Part shown: piece after piece, positions 1 through 8,956 of the stretch
Layout of the letters: each line of letters opens with the position of its first letter
Position numbering within the stretch: the stretch's first letter is position 1
Source of the DNA: Mycetohabitans rhizoxinica HKI 454
GTDB lineage: Bacteria; Pseudomonadota; Gammaproteobacteria; Burkholderiales; Burkholderiaceae
Reading direction: 5' to 3'
Length of the DNA stretch: 64,000 bases
NCBI RefSeq assembly: GCF_000198775.1
Contig: NC_014722.1
Coordinates: 2,278,832-2,342,831 of the forward strand
Position numbers and translations under genes: made by a program
The notes under the pieces: model-generated
Seen by the model: only the letters and a program-made list of their open reading frames with translations
What the model was told of the DNA's origin: nothing
The model's database searches: none

Positions 1-1056
1 ATTGAAAGTGTAGTGAACTGCGCCCCACTGGCGGTACTCGCCGGACTGCACTTCGTTAACCCAGTCCTGGTTATCGAGATACCACTGAACTGTTTTTTTC
101 AGACCGCTCTCGAATGTCTCTGCGGGTTTCCAGCCGAGTTCGCGCTCAATCTTACGCGCGTCGATTGCATATCTGCGATCGTGGCCTGGACGATCCGCGA
201 CGAAGGCAATCAGATCACGATACGAACCACTGGCTTTGGGTTTGAGCGCATCGAGCAGGTCGCACACCGATTGCACGACTTCAATATTTGTCTTTTCGTT
301 CCAACCGCCGACATTGTATGTTTGGCCAGGTTCGCCGTAGAAAAGCACCTTGCGTATTGCCGAGCAGTGATCGCGCACGTACAGCCAGTCACGCACGTTT
401 TGCCCGTCGCCATAAATGGGAAGTGGCTTGCCCGCCAATGCGCTAACGATCGTCAACGGGATCAGTTTTTCCGGAAATTGATAAGGCCCGTAGTTGTTCG
501 AGCAATGTGTCGTGACAGTGGGTAAGCCGTACGTGTGATGATATGCACGAACGAGATGGTCCGACGCGGCCTTAGTCGCCGAATACGGACTGTTCGGTGC
601 ATACGGCGCCGTCTCGCAGAATTGCGGATCATCCGGCGACAATGAACCGAAGACCTCGTCGGTTGATACGTGCAGAAAACGGAATGCAGTTTTCGCATCG
701 GCACTCAGGCCGCTCCAATACGCACGGGCTGCCTCAAGCAGGGTAAAGGTACCAACCACATTAGTTTGTACAAACGCTGCTGGACCATGAATAGAGCGGT
801 CTACATGACTTTCCGCAGCAAAATGGACCACCGCGCGCGGCGCGTGTCGCGCAAACAAGGCATCCAATGCAGACCGATCACTAATGTCGACGCGCGCCAA
901 CCAATGCAACGGGTTACCTTCAAGTGACTTTAGCGTGCGAAGATTGCCGGCATACGTTAGGTTGTCCACATTGAGCACCGCCTCTTCGCTGCGTTGCAGC
1001 CAGTCGAGAACGAAATTACCGCCAATGAAGCCGGCGCCTCCCGTTACAAGAATCAT
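1..1056 (-). CDS. rfbB: dTDP-glucose 4,6-dehydratase, 3' end cut by window edge
   Basis: Converts dTDP-glucose to dTDP-4-keto-6-deoxyglucose, the second step of dTDP-L-rhamnose synthesis for O-antigen or other surface glycans; cytoplasmic. The reverse strand is open for 352 codons from the ATG at 1056 to base 1 with no stop. It begins [15 protein letters not shown], the Rossmann GxxGxxG motif of extended SDR enzymes. Further on are the catalytic YSATK and the family stretch [15 protein letters not shown], then [11 protein letters not shown] near the C-terminus. Family members are about 350-360 residues, so only the last few codons are missing. The other rhamnose genes would be expected to the left of the window. 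The start is fixed by the Rossmann motif directly after the initiator Met. Confidence 0.95.
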   Translation of the reverse strand, partial: MILVTGGAGFIGGNFVLDWLQRSEEAVLNVDNLTYAGNLRTLKSLEGNPLHWLARVDISDRSALDALFARHAPRAVVHFAAESHVDRSIHGPAAFVQTNVVGTFTLLEAARAYWSGLSADAKTAFRFLHVSTDEVFGSLSPDDPQFCETAPYAPNSPYSATKAASDHLVRAYHHTYGLPTVTTHCSNNYGPYQFPEKLIPLTIVSALAGKPLPIYGDGQNVRDWLYVRDHCSAIRKVLFYGEPGQTYNVGGWNEKTNIEVVQSVCDLLDALKPKASGSYRDLIAFVADRPGHDRRYAIDARKIERELGWKPAETFESGLKKTVQWYLDNQDWVNEVQSGEYRQWGAVHYTFN

Positions 1057-1239
1057 TGAACTACCTTCGGTCTAGATGCCAACGGATGTGCACGAGCCCG
1101 CTACCCCTATCGCGGCTTGGGCCGAATCAGTGCACGAAAACAAGTATTTAAAAGTAAATTATAAAGGAGGAGCTGACAGCCCCCATCGGGCCGACTGTAC
1201 GCCCATGGCCGTGAAGCATGCGTCGGAGCGTCAACGAGA

Positions 1240-1592
1240 GCAGCAACACCATGCCAAACGATGCCGCGCCAAGGTCCCCACAAGCCGTTCGGCAATCATG
1301 CGCCGCTGCTGTGAATCTCTGCTAGCGCAGTCGCGCTCGAGCGGACCACGTCGCCCAGCGTCGCGCACAGTGGGTCACGCATCACACGATACAGCATTTC
1401 TGCATCGATCGAAGGGGTACCGGCAATCATCATCGAGTCTCTCATCGCTATTCGTCTAGTCTGCCCGTGCGTCAGCGAAAAGCGCTTGGGCCCGTTGCCG
1501 TTCGCGACCGCTTTGAGCACGTCCTTTAACGCGGCCCTCTCCAGCTCACTGGGCACTGACATCGACGACGTATAGTTGCCGTTGCCGCATGG
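1240..1592 (-). pseudogene. Decayed partial copy of the pyrR 5' end joined to an internal yqgE piece
   Basis: Read on the minus strand, 1461-1592 encodes [14 protein letters not shown] and GNGPKRFSL, nearly the same as the internal part of YqgE at 7317-7895. Over about 115 bases roughly 100 match the intact gene by eye. Directly after it, 1240-1450 matches the 5' half of pyrR (6381-6908): MMIAGTPSIDAEMLYRVMRDP against [21 protein letters not shown], then a stop after HSSGA where the intact gene continues into GGAWIAERL. The ruvX gene and the end of yqgE that separate these parts in the intact locus are missing. No reading frame spans the region productively. It is best read as an old segmental duplication that has suffered an internal deletion and point decay. 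Confidence 0.8.
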
Positions 1593-1800
1593 GAAACGCG
1601 TCGCCATGCGGGCGCCACTACAGCCGCGAGGCTTGGCACGCCTGTGATGCGGCCCGTCAACGCACGCAGTTGCTGCGCATCGAGTTGCGCGGCAAATTCC
1701 TCGGCCAGCGCGTGGAGAAATCCCCGCCATTGGCGCGAACATTGTTGACCTGGGAAACATTGCTAATCTGCGTTGTATTGCAGGGCCCGCTGCGTTTCGT
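1582..1800 (-). pseudogene. Frameshifted remnant, possibly a cellulose-synthesis BcsD-like protein
   Basis: Two minus-strand frames each hold protein-like sequence. One reads ISNVSQVNNVRANGGDFST down to about 1735. The other continues with RQWRGFLHALAEEFAAQL and DAQQLRALTGRI until about 1640. The second piece recalls the N-terminal helix of the small BcsD cellulose-synthase subunit, a match made from memory that could be chance. No start, stop or ribosome site delimits a gene. The rest of 1801-2039 holds no gene that I can see; it ends in a short AT-rich stretch before apaH. Confidence 0.2.
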
Positions 1801-2039
1801 CTGTCATTATCCATCCCCGAGAAAGTGTGAAGCAGCACGCGCGGTTGCTGGCTGACGCGAGGCGTCCAGCCATAAAGCAAGGGCGCCGGCGCCCCGCTTG
1901 AGCGACACAGAAAAATGCGAATGCCGATACTATTGCAGCCCGTGATCTTTTATTGACGCTCTAAGGGCACAGGCGAGATGCTAGTGCACGATATTGAGCA
2001 CTTGAGAATTTTTAACATACTCTAAAAAACGAGCGCCGA

Positions 2040-2984
2040 ATGGATGTTCTGGCGCCTATTCAGCCGACCCTTATGAAGTCATTTACACGCATTTTGAAAT
2101 CGCTGCCGACCAACTACATGGTCGAACCGGACGCCGTAGCCAGCCCCGGCCACAACGCCGCCGCCCCCCCACCGATCGGCATCGGCGACGTCCAGGGTTG
2201 CTGCAACGCGTTGGATCGGCTGCTCGACAAGCTAGGTCCGTCGGCCGATACACAACTGTGGTTCGCCGGCGACCTAGTCAACCGTGGCCCCACGTCGCTT
2301 GCAGCACTACGCCGCATCATCGGACTCGGCGATCGTGCCGTGGCCGTGCTCGGCAACCATGACCTTCACTTATTGGCGATCGCGGCTGGCGTGCATCGCC
2401 CCAAGCGTGGCGATACGCTCGATGACATCCTCGCCGCGCCGGACGCCGCCGACTTGATCGACTGGCTGCGGCATCGACCGCTCGCGCACTACGACGGGCA
2501 GCGGTTGCTCGTGCATGCCGGCGTGCTGCCGCAATGGGATGCCCGCGTCGCGCTCGAGCTGGCGCGCGAGATTGAAACGCAACTGCGGGGCGACGCTTGG
2601 AAAGCGTTCCTGCAGTCGCTGTGGGGCAACGAGCCGGACACGTGGCGCGATACGCTGCAAGGCGACGCGCGTTCACGCGTGATCATCAATGCAATGACAC
2701 GCCTGCGCTTTTGCAACGCGCACGGACGGATGGAATTTGGCGCAAACGGCAGCCCGAATGCCGCACCGGTTGGATTCATGCCATGGTTCGATGTGCCGCA
2801 GCGCCGCAGCGCCGACACGCTGGTGGTGTTCGGCCACTGGGCGGCGCTCGGCCTGGTGGTGCGCGACGACGTGATCGCGCTGGACTCGGGCTGTGTCTGG
2901 GGAGGAAAGCTGTCCGCCGTACGATTGGACGCCGATCCACGGCGCCGGACCGTGATCCAAATCGACTGCGACAAGCAACGCTGA
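2040..2984 (+). CDS. apaH: Diadenosine tetraphosphatase, symmetrical (ApaH)
   Basis: A metallophosphoesterase that hydrolyses Ap4A to two ADP; in other bacteria ApaH-type enzymes also remove NpnN caps from RNA. The PPP-family metal motifs are clear: GDVQG (G-D-x-x-G), GDLVNRG (GDxVxRG), LGNHD (GNHD) and, later, [10 protein letters not shown] and FGHWAALG. The C-terminal part contains [16 protein letters not shown], typical of ApaH. Homology begins only near residue 41, so the true start may be the ATG at 2073 or 2118; no start has a good Shine-Dalgarno sequence. The gene converges with plsC, leaving only 5 bases between the two stop codons. Confidence 0.92.
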   Translation: MDVLAPIQPTLMKSFTRILKSLPTNYMVEPDAVASPGHNAAAPPPIGIGDVQGCCNALDRLLDKLGPSADTQLWFAGDLVNRGPTSLAALRRIIGLGDRAVAVLGNHDLHLLAIAAGVHRPKRGDTLDDILAAPDAADLIDWLRHRPLAHYDGQRLLVHAGVLPQWDARVALELAREIETQLRGDAWKAFLQSLWGNEPDTWRDTLQGDARSRVIINAMTRLRFCNAHGRMEFGANGSPNAAPVGFMPWFDVPQRRSADTLVVFGHWAALGLVVRDDVIALDSGCVWGGKLSAVRLDADPRRRTVIQIDCDKQR

Positions 2985-2989
2985 GGCGT

Positions 2990-3871
2990 TCAGATCGCGG
3001 CGCGGTCCGGCTCTTCGCCCAACGTCGGAGCGGCGGGCGACGCCGAATCGCACGATCGCGCGTCACCCTGCCGTTTCGCATACGTCGGCGCCTGCGCCAG
3101 CACCGGCCGCATCAGCGGTGGCTTTACACGCTGCTGCAACTCGCTCAGCGCATCGCTCACCACGCGTTGCGCATCACGCGCCACGACCCGTCGCTGCGTC
3201 CCCGCCTCGAGCGCGGCGCCGATGTACAGGTGCACGGTCAACGGCCCGTGGCGCAATAGCGCGCCCAACGATTGCCCAAGCGTGATGTCGCCCACATACG
3301 CGGGCGCGGTGGACTGGCACCCATGCGCATCCTCGTACATCAGGCAAATCGGTTGGACCGGCGCACCGGCCGACACCGCAGCTTGGAACAGGTTCGCATG
3401 AAAAGGCAGCACCTCAACACCGTCGGACGTCGTGCCCTCCGGAAACACGCAGATCGGCCGCCCGCTTTGAAGTCGCTGCGCCAGTTCGTGCATGATCCGC
3501 TTTGCGTCGCTGCGCTTGTCGCGCTGCACAAATGCGGTATCGAGCTTGGCGGCCAGCCAGCCGACCACCGGCCAAGCGCGCACCTCCGCCTTGGAGACGA
3601 ACGGTGTCGGCCGCCAGGCATTGATTACATAGATGTCGAGCCACGAGACGTGATTGCCGACCACCATTGTGCCTGCGTCAACGCGACGCTCGTCATGGTG
3701 TACGACGAGCCGCACGCCGGCAAGCGCGAGAAAGCGCAGGCTCCACTGTCGCGTCAATGCCCGGCGGCCGTCATCGTCGGTGCGCGAAAAGCGCGTCGCG
3801 ACCGTCCATGCGCCATGTAGCACGTGCGCGACGAGCCGTGCCTTGCGCCATGCGACTGATAACCGGTTCAC
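2990..3871 (-). CDS. plsC: 1-acyl-sn-glycerol-3-phosphate acyltransferase
   Basis: Acylates lysophosphatidic acid to phosphatidic acid in phospholipid synthesis, at the inner membrane. The HX4D catalytic motif is H74-V-S-W-L-D79 and the acceptor-binding FPEGT motif starts at F143. A hydrophobic N-terminal segment (residues about 11-60) could anchor it. The 293-residue length is normal for proteobacterial PlsC. Its ATG overlaps the stop of the upstream pyrC' gene by four bases (ATGA), so it is translationally coupled as the last gene of the yqgE-to-plsC operon. The assignment of the family is firm; the preferred acyl donor cannot be read from sequence. Confidence 0.92.
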   Translation of the reverse strand: MNRLSVAWRKARLVAHVLHGAWTVATRFSRTDDDGRRALTRQWSLRFLALAGVRLVVHHDERRVDAGTMVVGNHVSWLDIYVINAWRPTPFVSKAEVRAWPVVGWLAAKLDTAFVQRDKRSDAKRIMHELAQRLQSGRPICVFPEGTTSDGVEVLPFHANLFQAAVSAGAPVQPICLMYEDAHGCQSTAPAYVGDITLGQSLGALLRHGPLTVHLYIGAALEAGTQRRVVARDAQRVVSDALSELQQRVKPPLMRPVLAQAPTYAKRQGDARSCDSASPAAPTLGEEPDRAAI

Positions 3872-5169
3872 GCCTGCCGGAGTCCGCTGTCGTACGCGAC
3901 GCGCCCCGCGACGATCGTAGCGCGCACCCGCGCCGGCAATTCGTAGCCCAGGAACGGCGTATTGTGGCCTTGGCTTTTCAGCGCCCGCGGCTCAACATGC
4001 CAATGCGCGGCGGGATCGAACATACACAGGTCCGCAGTGACGCCGGGCTCGAGCCTGCCCGCCGGCAACCCGAGCAACCCAGCCGGCGCACAGGTGACCT
4101 TGGTCAGCGCGTATGCCAGCGACCGCTTCTCCTCAGCCGCCCACTTGAGCGTCAACGAGAGCAGCAACTCCAGTCCGGTCGCCCCGGGCGACGCCTCACC
4201 GAAGGGCCGCAGCTTTTCATCGTCGTCCACAGGCGTATGATCCGAGCAGATCGCATCGATGGTGCCGTCAGCGAGCGCCGCGCGGATTGCATCACGGTCG
4301 CGGTGCGAGCGCAGCGGCGGATCGACGCGGAACTGAGCGTCAAAGTAGCCGATGTCCACGTCGATCAAGTGAACGTGATTGATTGTGACGTCGCACGTGA
4401 CCGGCAGCCCTTCGCGCTTGGCCGCGCGCACCAACTCGAGGCCTGCCGCCGACGACAAGTGTTGCAGATGAACCCGCGCGCCCGTCGCGCGCATCAGCTC
4501 GAAGATCGTATGCAACGCAATCGTCTCGGCGGCCACCGGCACCGCCGACAGCCCGAGCCGCGACGCGACCGGTCCGCTGGCGGCGACACCACCTCGGCCC
4601 AGGTACGGGTCCTGCGGCCGCAACCAGACCGTGTAGCCGAACGTGTTCGCGTATTGCAGCGCCCGCAGCAGCACCGTAGTATCGACGATCGGCCGTTCCG
4701 CCTGCGTGAAGCCGACGCATCCCGCCTCGGTCAACTCGGCCATCTCGGTGATCACCTCACCCTTCAGGCCCACCGTCAATGCCCCGAGCGGATACACATG
4801 GACTTGGTCCAAATTGCGGGCACGGAACTTCAACATCTCGACCAGCCCCGGCTCGTCCAGCGGCGGGTCAGTATCGGGCGGGCACACGAGGCTAGTCACG
4901 CCGCCGGCTAGCGCCGCGGCCATCTCGGACTCCAGCGTCGCGCGATACTCGTATCCCGGCTCGCGCAGCCGCGCGCACAAATCGACCAGTCCCGGGGCGA
5001 TCGCCAGCCCCGTGGCATCGAGGGTTTGCGCATCGTGCAATGGCGCCGTGGCGGCGCCGATCGAGACGATGCGGCCATCGGCGATCCAGATGTCCGCCTG
5101 CTGCTCGGTGCCCGCCGCCGGGTCGATAACGCGACCACCCTTAATATGAATCTTCATGCTCGTAGACAT
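3868..5169 (-). CDS. pyrC: Inactive dihydroorotase-like subunit (PyrC') partnering PyrB
   Basis: A dihydroorotase-fold protein of 433 residues next to pyrB. The first metal-binding motif, normally HxH before LREPG, reads C65-A66-R67-LREPG, so both zinc-binding histidines are gone. The rest of the fold is preserved, including HLQHLSS and CSDHTPVDDDEK. In Pseudomonas an equivalent inactive PyrC' is needed to assemble and stabilise the aspartate transcarbamoylase dodecamer, and that role is inferred here. A separate active dihydroorotase must exist elsewhere in the genome. A second in-frame ATG at 5157 (MKIHIKGG) is an alternative start. It follows pyrB by 34 bases in the same operon. Confidence 0.93.
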   Translation of the reverse strand: MSTSMKIHIKGGRVIDPAAGTEQQADIWIADGRIVSIGAATAPLHDAQTLDATGLAIAPGLVDLCARLREPGYEYRATLESEMAAALAGGVTSLVCPPDTDPPLDEPGLVEMLKFRARNLDQVHVYPLGALTVGLKGEVITEMAELTEAGCVGFTQAERPIVDTTVLLRALQYANTFGYTVWLRPQDPYLGRGGVAASGPVASRLGLSAVPVAAETIALHTIFELMRATGARVHLQHLSSAAGLELVRAAKREGLPVTCDVTINHVHLIDVDIGYFDAQFRVDPPLRSHRDRDAIRAALADGTIDAICSDHTPVDDDEKLRPFGEASPGATGLELLLSLTLKWAAEEKRSLAYALTKVTCAPAGLLGLPAGRLEPGVTADLCMFDPAAHWHVEPRALKSQGHNTPFLGYELPARVRATIVAGRVAYDSGLRQA

Positions 5170-5203
5170 GCTCTCGAATGCTTGCCGCTGTGTTTGCTGC
5201 GTT

Positions 5204-6268
5204 TCAGTCGTTGTTACCCGCGACGATGCCCATCACCGCCATGCGCACCGCGATACCGAACGTGACCTGGTTTAAAATCACGGCCTGCGGGCCGTCCGCG
5301 ACGCTTGATTCAATCTCGACGCCGCGGTTCATCGGTCCCGGATGCATGACGATCGCATCGGGCTTGGCGTACGCGAGCCGCTCCGATGTCAGGCCCCACG
5401 TCTTGAAGTACTCCTGCGCCGACGGCAACAATGCGCCACTCATGCGCTCGTTCTGCAGACGCAGCATGATGATCACGTCAACGTCGCGCAAGCCCTGCTG
5501 CATGTCGTGGAAAACGCGCACGCCAAGGTGCTCCAGCCCACCGGGTAGCAGCGTGCGGGGTCCGATCGCGCGGATCTCAGGCACACCCAGCGTGGTCAGC
5601 GCATGGATATCGGAGCGCGCGACGCGCGAATGAAGGATGTCGCCGACGATGGCCACCCGCAGTTGCGTGAAATCGCGCTTGTAGTGGCGAATCGTGTACA
5701 TGTCCAACAGCCCCTGCGTCGGGTGCGCGTGGCGACCGTCTCCGGCATTGATCACACGCACGTGCGGTGCGCAGTGCTGCGCGATCAGGTACGGCGCACC
5801 GCTTTGCGCATGCCGCACGACGAACATGTCCGCATGCATCGCCGACAGGTTGTTGATCGTGTCCAGCAGCGACTCACCCTTGCTCGTCGATGACGCATTG
5901 ATGTTCAAATTCAGCACGTCTGCGGACAGCCGCTTCGCGGCGATCTCGAACGTCGTGCGTGTGCGCGTCGAATTCTCGAAGAACAGGTTAAACACCGATT
6001 TACCGCGCAATAACGGCACCTTTTTGACATCGCGGTCCGTCACGCTGACGAACTGGGCCGCGGTATCCAAGATATGCGTGACCACCGCGCGGGGCAGGCC
6101 CTCGATCGTCAGCAGATGCTTGAGCTCGCCATGCCGATTCAATTGCGGGTGGCCGCGCAGGAAACCCGGGCAGAATGCGCCGGGTGCTGGCGCGGCGGGG
6201 CGCTGCCCATCAGCGTGCGGCGCGGCGGTGCGCGTCGGTTCGGCGGGCTCTGGAGTAGCGGTATTCAT
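5204..6268 (-). CDS. pyrB: Aspartate carbamoyltransferase catalytic subunit
   Basis: Joins carbamoyl phosphate to aspartate, the committed step of pyrimidine synthesis. The carbamoyl-phosphate-binding motif is S100-T-R-T-R104 within [13 protein letters not shown], and [12 protein letters not shown] follows. At 354 residues it carries an N-terminal extension of about 40 residues rich in Pro, Ala and Thr before the catalytic core. In Pseudomonas PyrB a comparable extension takes part in effector binding and holoenzyme assembly. With the inactive pyrC' downstream, this is a class A-type complex rather than the E. coli PyrB-PyrI type; no pyrI is seen. Confidence 0.95.
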   Translation of the reverse strand: MNTATPEPAEPTRTAAPHADGQRPAAPAPGAFCPGFLRGHPQLNRHGELKHLLTIEGLPRAVVTHILDTAAQFVSVTDRDVKKVPLLRGKSVFNLFFENSTRTRTTFEIAAKRLSADVLNLNINASSTSKGESLLDTINNLSAMHADMFVVRHAQSGAPYLIAQHCAPHVRVINAGDGRHAHPTQGLLDMYTIRHYKRDFTQLRVAIVGDILHSRVARSDIHALTTLGVPEIRAIGPRTLLPGGLEHLGVRVFHDMQQGLRDVDVIIMLRLQNERMSGALLPSAQEYFKTWGLTSERLAYAKPDAIVMHPGPMNRGVEIESSVADGPQAVILNQVTFGIAVRMAVMGIVAGNND

Positions 6269-6380
6269 GGATAGCGCGGTTCGATCATGAACGGGGTGAC
6301 AGCCGCGTAGCCGTCACCGGATGAAATAAGCAATGCAACACTAGCCAACGCGCGGTACGCCCATAGGCGCGACGCTGTCG

Positions 6381-6908
6381 TCACCACGCTCGCGCTTCGG
6401 TGACGAACGCCAGCGCGCCGTGGCTGTCACGCCGCAACACGAGCGTCTCGGTCGCCGGCACGTCGAGCACCGCGCCAGCGAAGCGCGCGGCAATCGGCAA
6501 CTCACGGCCGCCGCGGTCGACCAGCACGGCCAACTCAACGCACGCCGGGCGGCCGTAATCGTACAGCTCGTTGATCGCGGCACGGATCGTGCGCCCGGTG
6601 AACAACACGTCATCCACCAACACGATGCGCATGCCATCGACGCCGAACGGCAACGACGTGGGCTGCGCCTGGCTGTGCAGGCCTTTTTTCGCATAGTCAT
6701 CGCGGTGCAGCGCGACATTGACGACGCCAAAAGAGGCCGCGCCCAGGTCTTGGGCAAGCCGTTCGGCAATCCACGCGCCGCCGCTATAGATCCCCGCCAG
6801 CGCGGTTGTGCCCGAGCGTATCGCATCGCCCAACGCAGCCTGCAACGGGTCGCGCATCGCGCGATACAACTGTTCCGCGTCAATCGACGCAATGGCGGCA
6901 CTCATCAT
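6381..6908 (-). CDS. pyrR: PyrR, uracil phosphoribosyltransferase and pyr operon regulator family
   Basis: A phosphoribosyltransferase-fold protein of 175 residues. The PRPP-binding loop [17 protein letters not shown] is intact. PyrR of Gram-positive bacteria binds pyr mRNA and also makes UMP; in betaproteobacteria the RNA-binding role is less certain. I start it at the tandem ATG at 6908 or 6905 ([15 protein letters not shown]); this overlaps the end of ruvX by about 29 bases, and the longer open frame up to 7010 lies within ruvX. No attenuator hairpin is evident in the 112 bases between pyrR and pyrB. A decayed copy of its 5' half lies at 1240-1450. Confidence 0.92.
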   Translation of the reverse strand: MMSAAIASIDAEQLYRAMRDPLQAALGDAIRSGTTALAGIYSGGAWIAERLAQDLGAASFGVVNVALHRDDYAKKGLHSQAQPTSLPFGVDGMRIVLVDDVLFTGRTIRAAINELYDYGRPACVELAVLVDRGGRELPIAARFAGAVLDVPATETLVLRRDSHGALAFVTEARAW

Positions 6909-7320
6909 CGGCTCTCGGATAGCTCTGTTCGTCAAAATACTGCTGAAGAATGATGCAGGCGGCCTGTGCGTCCACGACGGCACCACGCGCGCCTGCCGCT
7001 TCGGCCGCAACCGACGAATAGCGCTCGTCGACCCAGGTCACCGGCAGGTTGAAGCGCCCATTAAGTTGATTGCCGAAACGCCGCGCCTGCCGCGTCATCT
7101 CGTGCGGTGCGCCATCGGGATGCACTGGTAGCCCGACGACCAGCCGCAGCGGCTGCCATTGGCCGATCAACTCGCCCACCGCGGCGAAACGGTATTCGCG
7201 ATTGCGGTTTTCGACGGTCGTGAGTGCCCGAGCGCAGCGAGTCAGCGTGTTGCCAATCGCCACGCCGATGCGCTTGTGTCCGTAGTCGAACGCGAGCAGC
7301 GTGGCCGCCGCCGTACTCAT
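6880..7320 (-). CDS. ruvX: YqgF/RuvX-family putative pre-16S rRNA nuclease
   Basis: A small RNase H-fold protein of 146 residues; in E. coli YqgF is implicated in maturing the 5' end of 16S rRNA. The four acidic motifs are visible: [31 protein letters not shown] and [11 protein letters not shown]. Its start overlaps the yqgE stop by four bases (7317-7320), and its end overlaps the start of pyrR. The yqgE-ruvX pair is widespread in proteobacteria. Linkage with pyrR-pyrB-pyrC' is typical of Burkholderia-type genomes. Confidence 0.92.
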   Translation of the reverse strand: MSTAAATLLAFDYGHKRIGVAIGNTLTRCARALTTVENRNREYRFAAVGELIGQWQPLRLVVGLPVHPDGAPHEMTRQARRFGNQLNGRFNLPVTWVDERYSSVAAEAAGARGAVVDAQAACIILQQYFDEQSYPRADDECRHCVD

Positions 7321-7895
7321 GCGTGGCCTGCCTCGCCGGAGAGCATCGTCGATGAGATGCCCAGCAGCGCGAGCGCCGCGTCGAAACGTTGCTCGGCCGG
7401 CACGTCAAACACGATCTTCGGATCCGCCTCGACGGTCAGCCAGCCATTCTTCGAAATCTCGTCCTCCAGCTGCCCCGCGCCCCAGCCAGCATGCCCAAGC
7501 GTCAGCAAGAAGCGCTTGGGCCCGTTGCCGTTCGCGACCGCTTCGAGCACGTCCTTCGACGTGGTCATTTCCAGCCCGCTGGGCACCGACATCGACGACG
7601 TATAGTTGCCGCTGCCAACCGGCTCATGCAGCACAAAGCCGCGCTCGGTCTGCACCGGCCCGCCGAAATAGACGGGTACGTGCAACAGCGGCTCGATCTC
7701 TAGCTTCAGATCGATGCGAGAAAACAGCGCCTGCAGATCGATATCGGTCGGTCTGTTGATCACCAGCCCGAACGCGCCGCGCTCGCTGTGATCGCAGAGG
7801 TACACCACCGTTCCGGAAAAAGTGGGATCAGCCATGCTTGGCATGGCGATCAGGAACTGGTTGGTCAGGTTGATGCGATCAGTGGTCTTTGACAT
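7317..7895 (-). CDS. yqgE: YqgE/AlgH family protein (UPF0301)
   Basis: A conserved protein of 192 residues with no established biochemical activity. It starts [19 protein letters not shown] and contains [17 protein letters not shown] and [14 protein letters not shown], hallmarks of the family. It is the first gene of the operon yqgE-ruvX-pyrR-pyrB-pyrC'-plsC. The sequence just before the ATG has no Shine-Dalgarno motif, and a TGCTAAAAT extended -10 box ends only about 7 bases upstream. An internal piece of this gene is repeated in decayed form at 1461-1592. Confidence 0.92.
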   Translation of the reverse strand: MSKTTDRINLTNQFLIAMPSMADPTFSGTVVYLCDHSERGAFGLVINRPTDIDLQALFSRIDLKLEIEPLLHVPVYFGGPVQTERGFVLHEPVGSGNYTSSMSVPSGLEMTTSKDVLEAVANGNGPKRFLLTLGHAGWGAGQLEDEISKNGWLTVEADPKIVFDVPAEQRFDAALALLGISSTMLSGEAGHA

Positions 7896-7902
7896 GTTTC
7901 AG

Positions 7903-7911
7903 ATTTTAGCA
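7903..7911 (-). promoter_or_regulatory. Possible extended -10 element for yqgE
   Basis: On the minus strand the sequence TGCTAAAAT matches an extended -10 promoter (TGnTAtaaT form). It ends 7 bases before the yqgE ATG, so transcription would begin at or almost at the start codon. No -35-like hexamer lies 17 bases upstream, which fits an extended -10 promoter but also fits chance. Confidence 0.35.
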
Positions 7912-7926
7912 AAGACCCGGGGGTCC

Positions 7927-8620
7927 CTAGCGACTTCGATGATGGCACTTTGCCGACTCCACTATAGCCCGGCCACGCGCCGGCCTGCCTTCGATTGCAC
8001 TGTCCAGGTCGAACAGCACGGCAGCTGGATCGGGCAGCGGAATGCCGACGGCAATCTGGTACAACCGCCGCTTGAGCGTCTCGCCCGTTCCCCGCACAGC
8101 CCAGCGCGTACGTTGCCACGCCGCCTCGAGCGTGGCGCGCACCAATCCGGACGGTGCATAGCTCATGCTGCGCGCGTGCTGCGCAAGCAGCAAGTCCAAT
8201 CGTGCAATCACACGCTTGGCATGGGCCTGCGCAACGTCGCTGCCATCCTGCCGCAGTCGAAACGCGGGCAGCGCAACGCACCGGCGGCCAGCCAGCCGTC
8301 TTAAGGGTCTGGAACTTTCAACTCCATGACGCCATCCTGCAGCTCGTTCAGGCAGCCGCCGACCTGCTCGAGCAACGCCGGCGCGTCGTCAGCATGGGCT
8401 CGCAGCACCGGCATCAGCACTAGCACCAGCAAACAGCGCGTGGCTCACACCGCACGCGCAGGAGCAACCACGCCTCCAGGCGGCTGATCGGATGCAGAAC
8501 GGCCGCCGACATCGGTCGTGCAACCAGGACGAGGTTATCGAGCGACAGCGGGGACTCCATGCCCCCAATCGATGCGCGTGCACACCACTCGCTATCGATG
8601 CAACGTGTTGGCGCTCGGCG
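7927..8620 (-). pseudogene. Decayed gene, perhaps a FUSC-type aromatic acid exporter
   Basis: Three protein-like pieces occur in different minus-strand frames. From the 5' side: LSLDNLVLVARPMSAAVLHP (about 8480-8560); then CLLVLVLMPVLRAHADDAP leading to a stop near 8304; then a long frame below 8300 holding IARLDLLLAQHARSM and RRLYQIAVGIPLPDPAAV, ending at 7927. The middle piece is hydrophobic like a membrane helix. Together they look like one gene broken by at least two frame changes. Fusaric-acid-resistance (FUSC) exporters are the closest family I can suggest, from memory and without alignment. The remaining bases between yqgE and rubA show nothing else. Confidence 0.4.
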
Positions 8621-8622
8621 GT

Positions 8623-8793
8623 TCAGATTTGGACCATTTCGAAATCTTCCTTCCGTGCACCGCACTCGGGGCACGTCCAGTTGATCGGGACATCCTCCCA
8701 ACGCGTGCCGGGCGGGATCCCCTCTTCCGGAAGACCAGCTTCTTCGTCGTAGATCCAACCGCAAATCAGGCACATCCAGCTCTTGTATTCCAT
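8623..8793 (-). CDS. rubA: Rubredoxin
   Basis: A 56-residue electron carrier that binds a single iron with four cysteines: C8 and C11 in MCLICGW, and C41 and C44 in TCPECGARK. The spacing is that of classical type I rubredoxins (CxxCG and CPxCG). I start at the ATG at 8793 (MEYKSWMC) rather than at an upstream in-frame codon at 8871, because homology begins there. It is transcribed divergently from thiD. The redox partner is not in the window. Confidence 0.95.
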   Translation of the reverse strand: MEYKSWMCLICGWIYDEEAGLPEEGIPPGTRWEDVPINWTCPECGARKEDFEMVQI

Positions 8794-8956
8794 CTTGTTG
8801 CCGCGTCGAATGAGTGATCCGTTACAATGAAAGGCACGATGGTACCTTGTCGCCGCGTCGCTGCCTAGCAACGGTTATGCAGCGCGGCCGGCCGATTCGA
8901 AAACGCGGGTTCATGCCGCAGCCTTCGCCATCCCCCTGTAACGCTTCACGCCTTCC

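Noticed and set aside
3667..4911. A 414-codon plus-strand open frame opposite plsC/pyrC'
   Set aside because: Arg-rich translation without any domain; antisense to two well-supported genes.
8796..8826. A TACAAT -10-like box before thiD
   Set aside because: The only -35-like sequences give a spacer of 19 or more bases, so I do not call a promoter.
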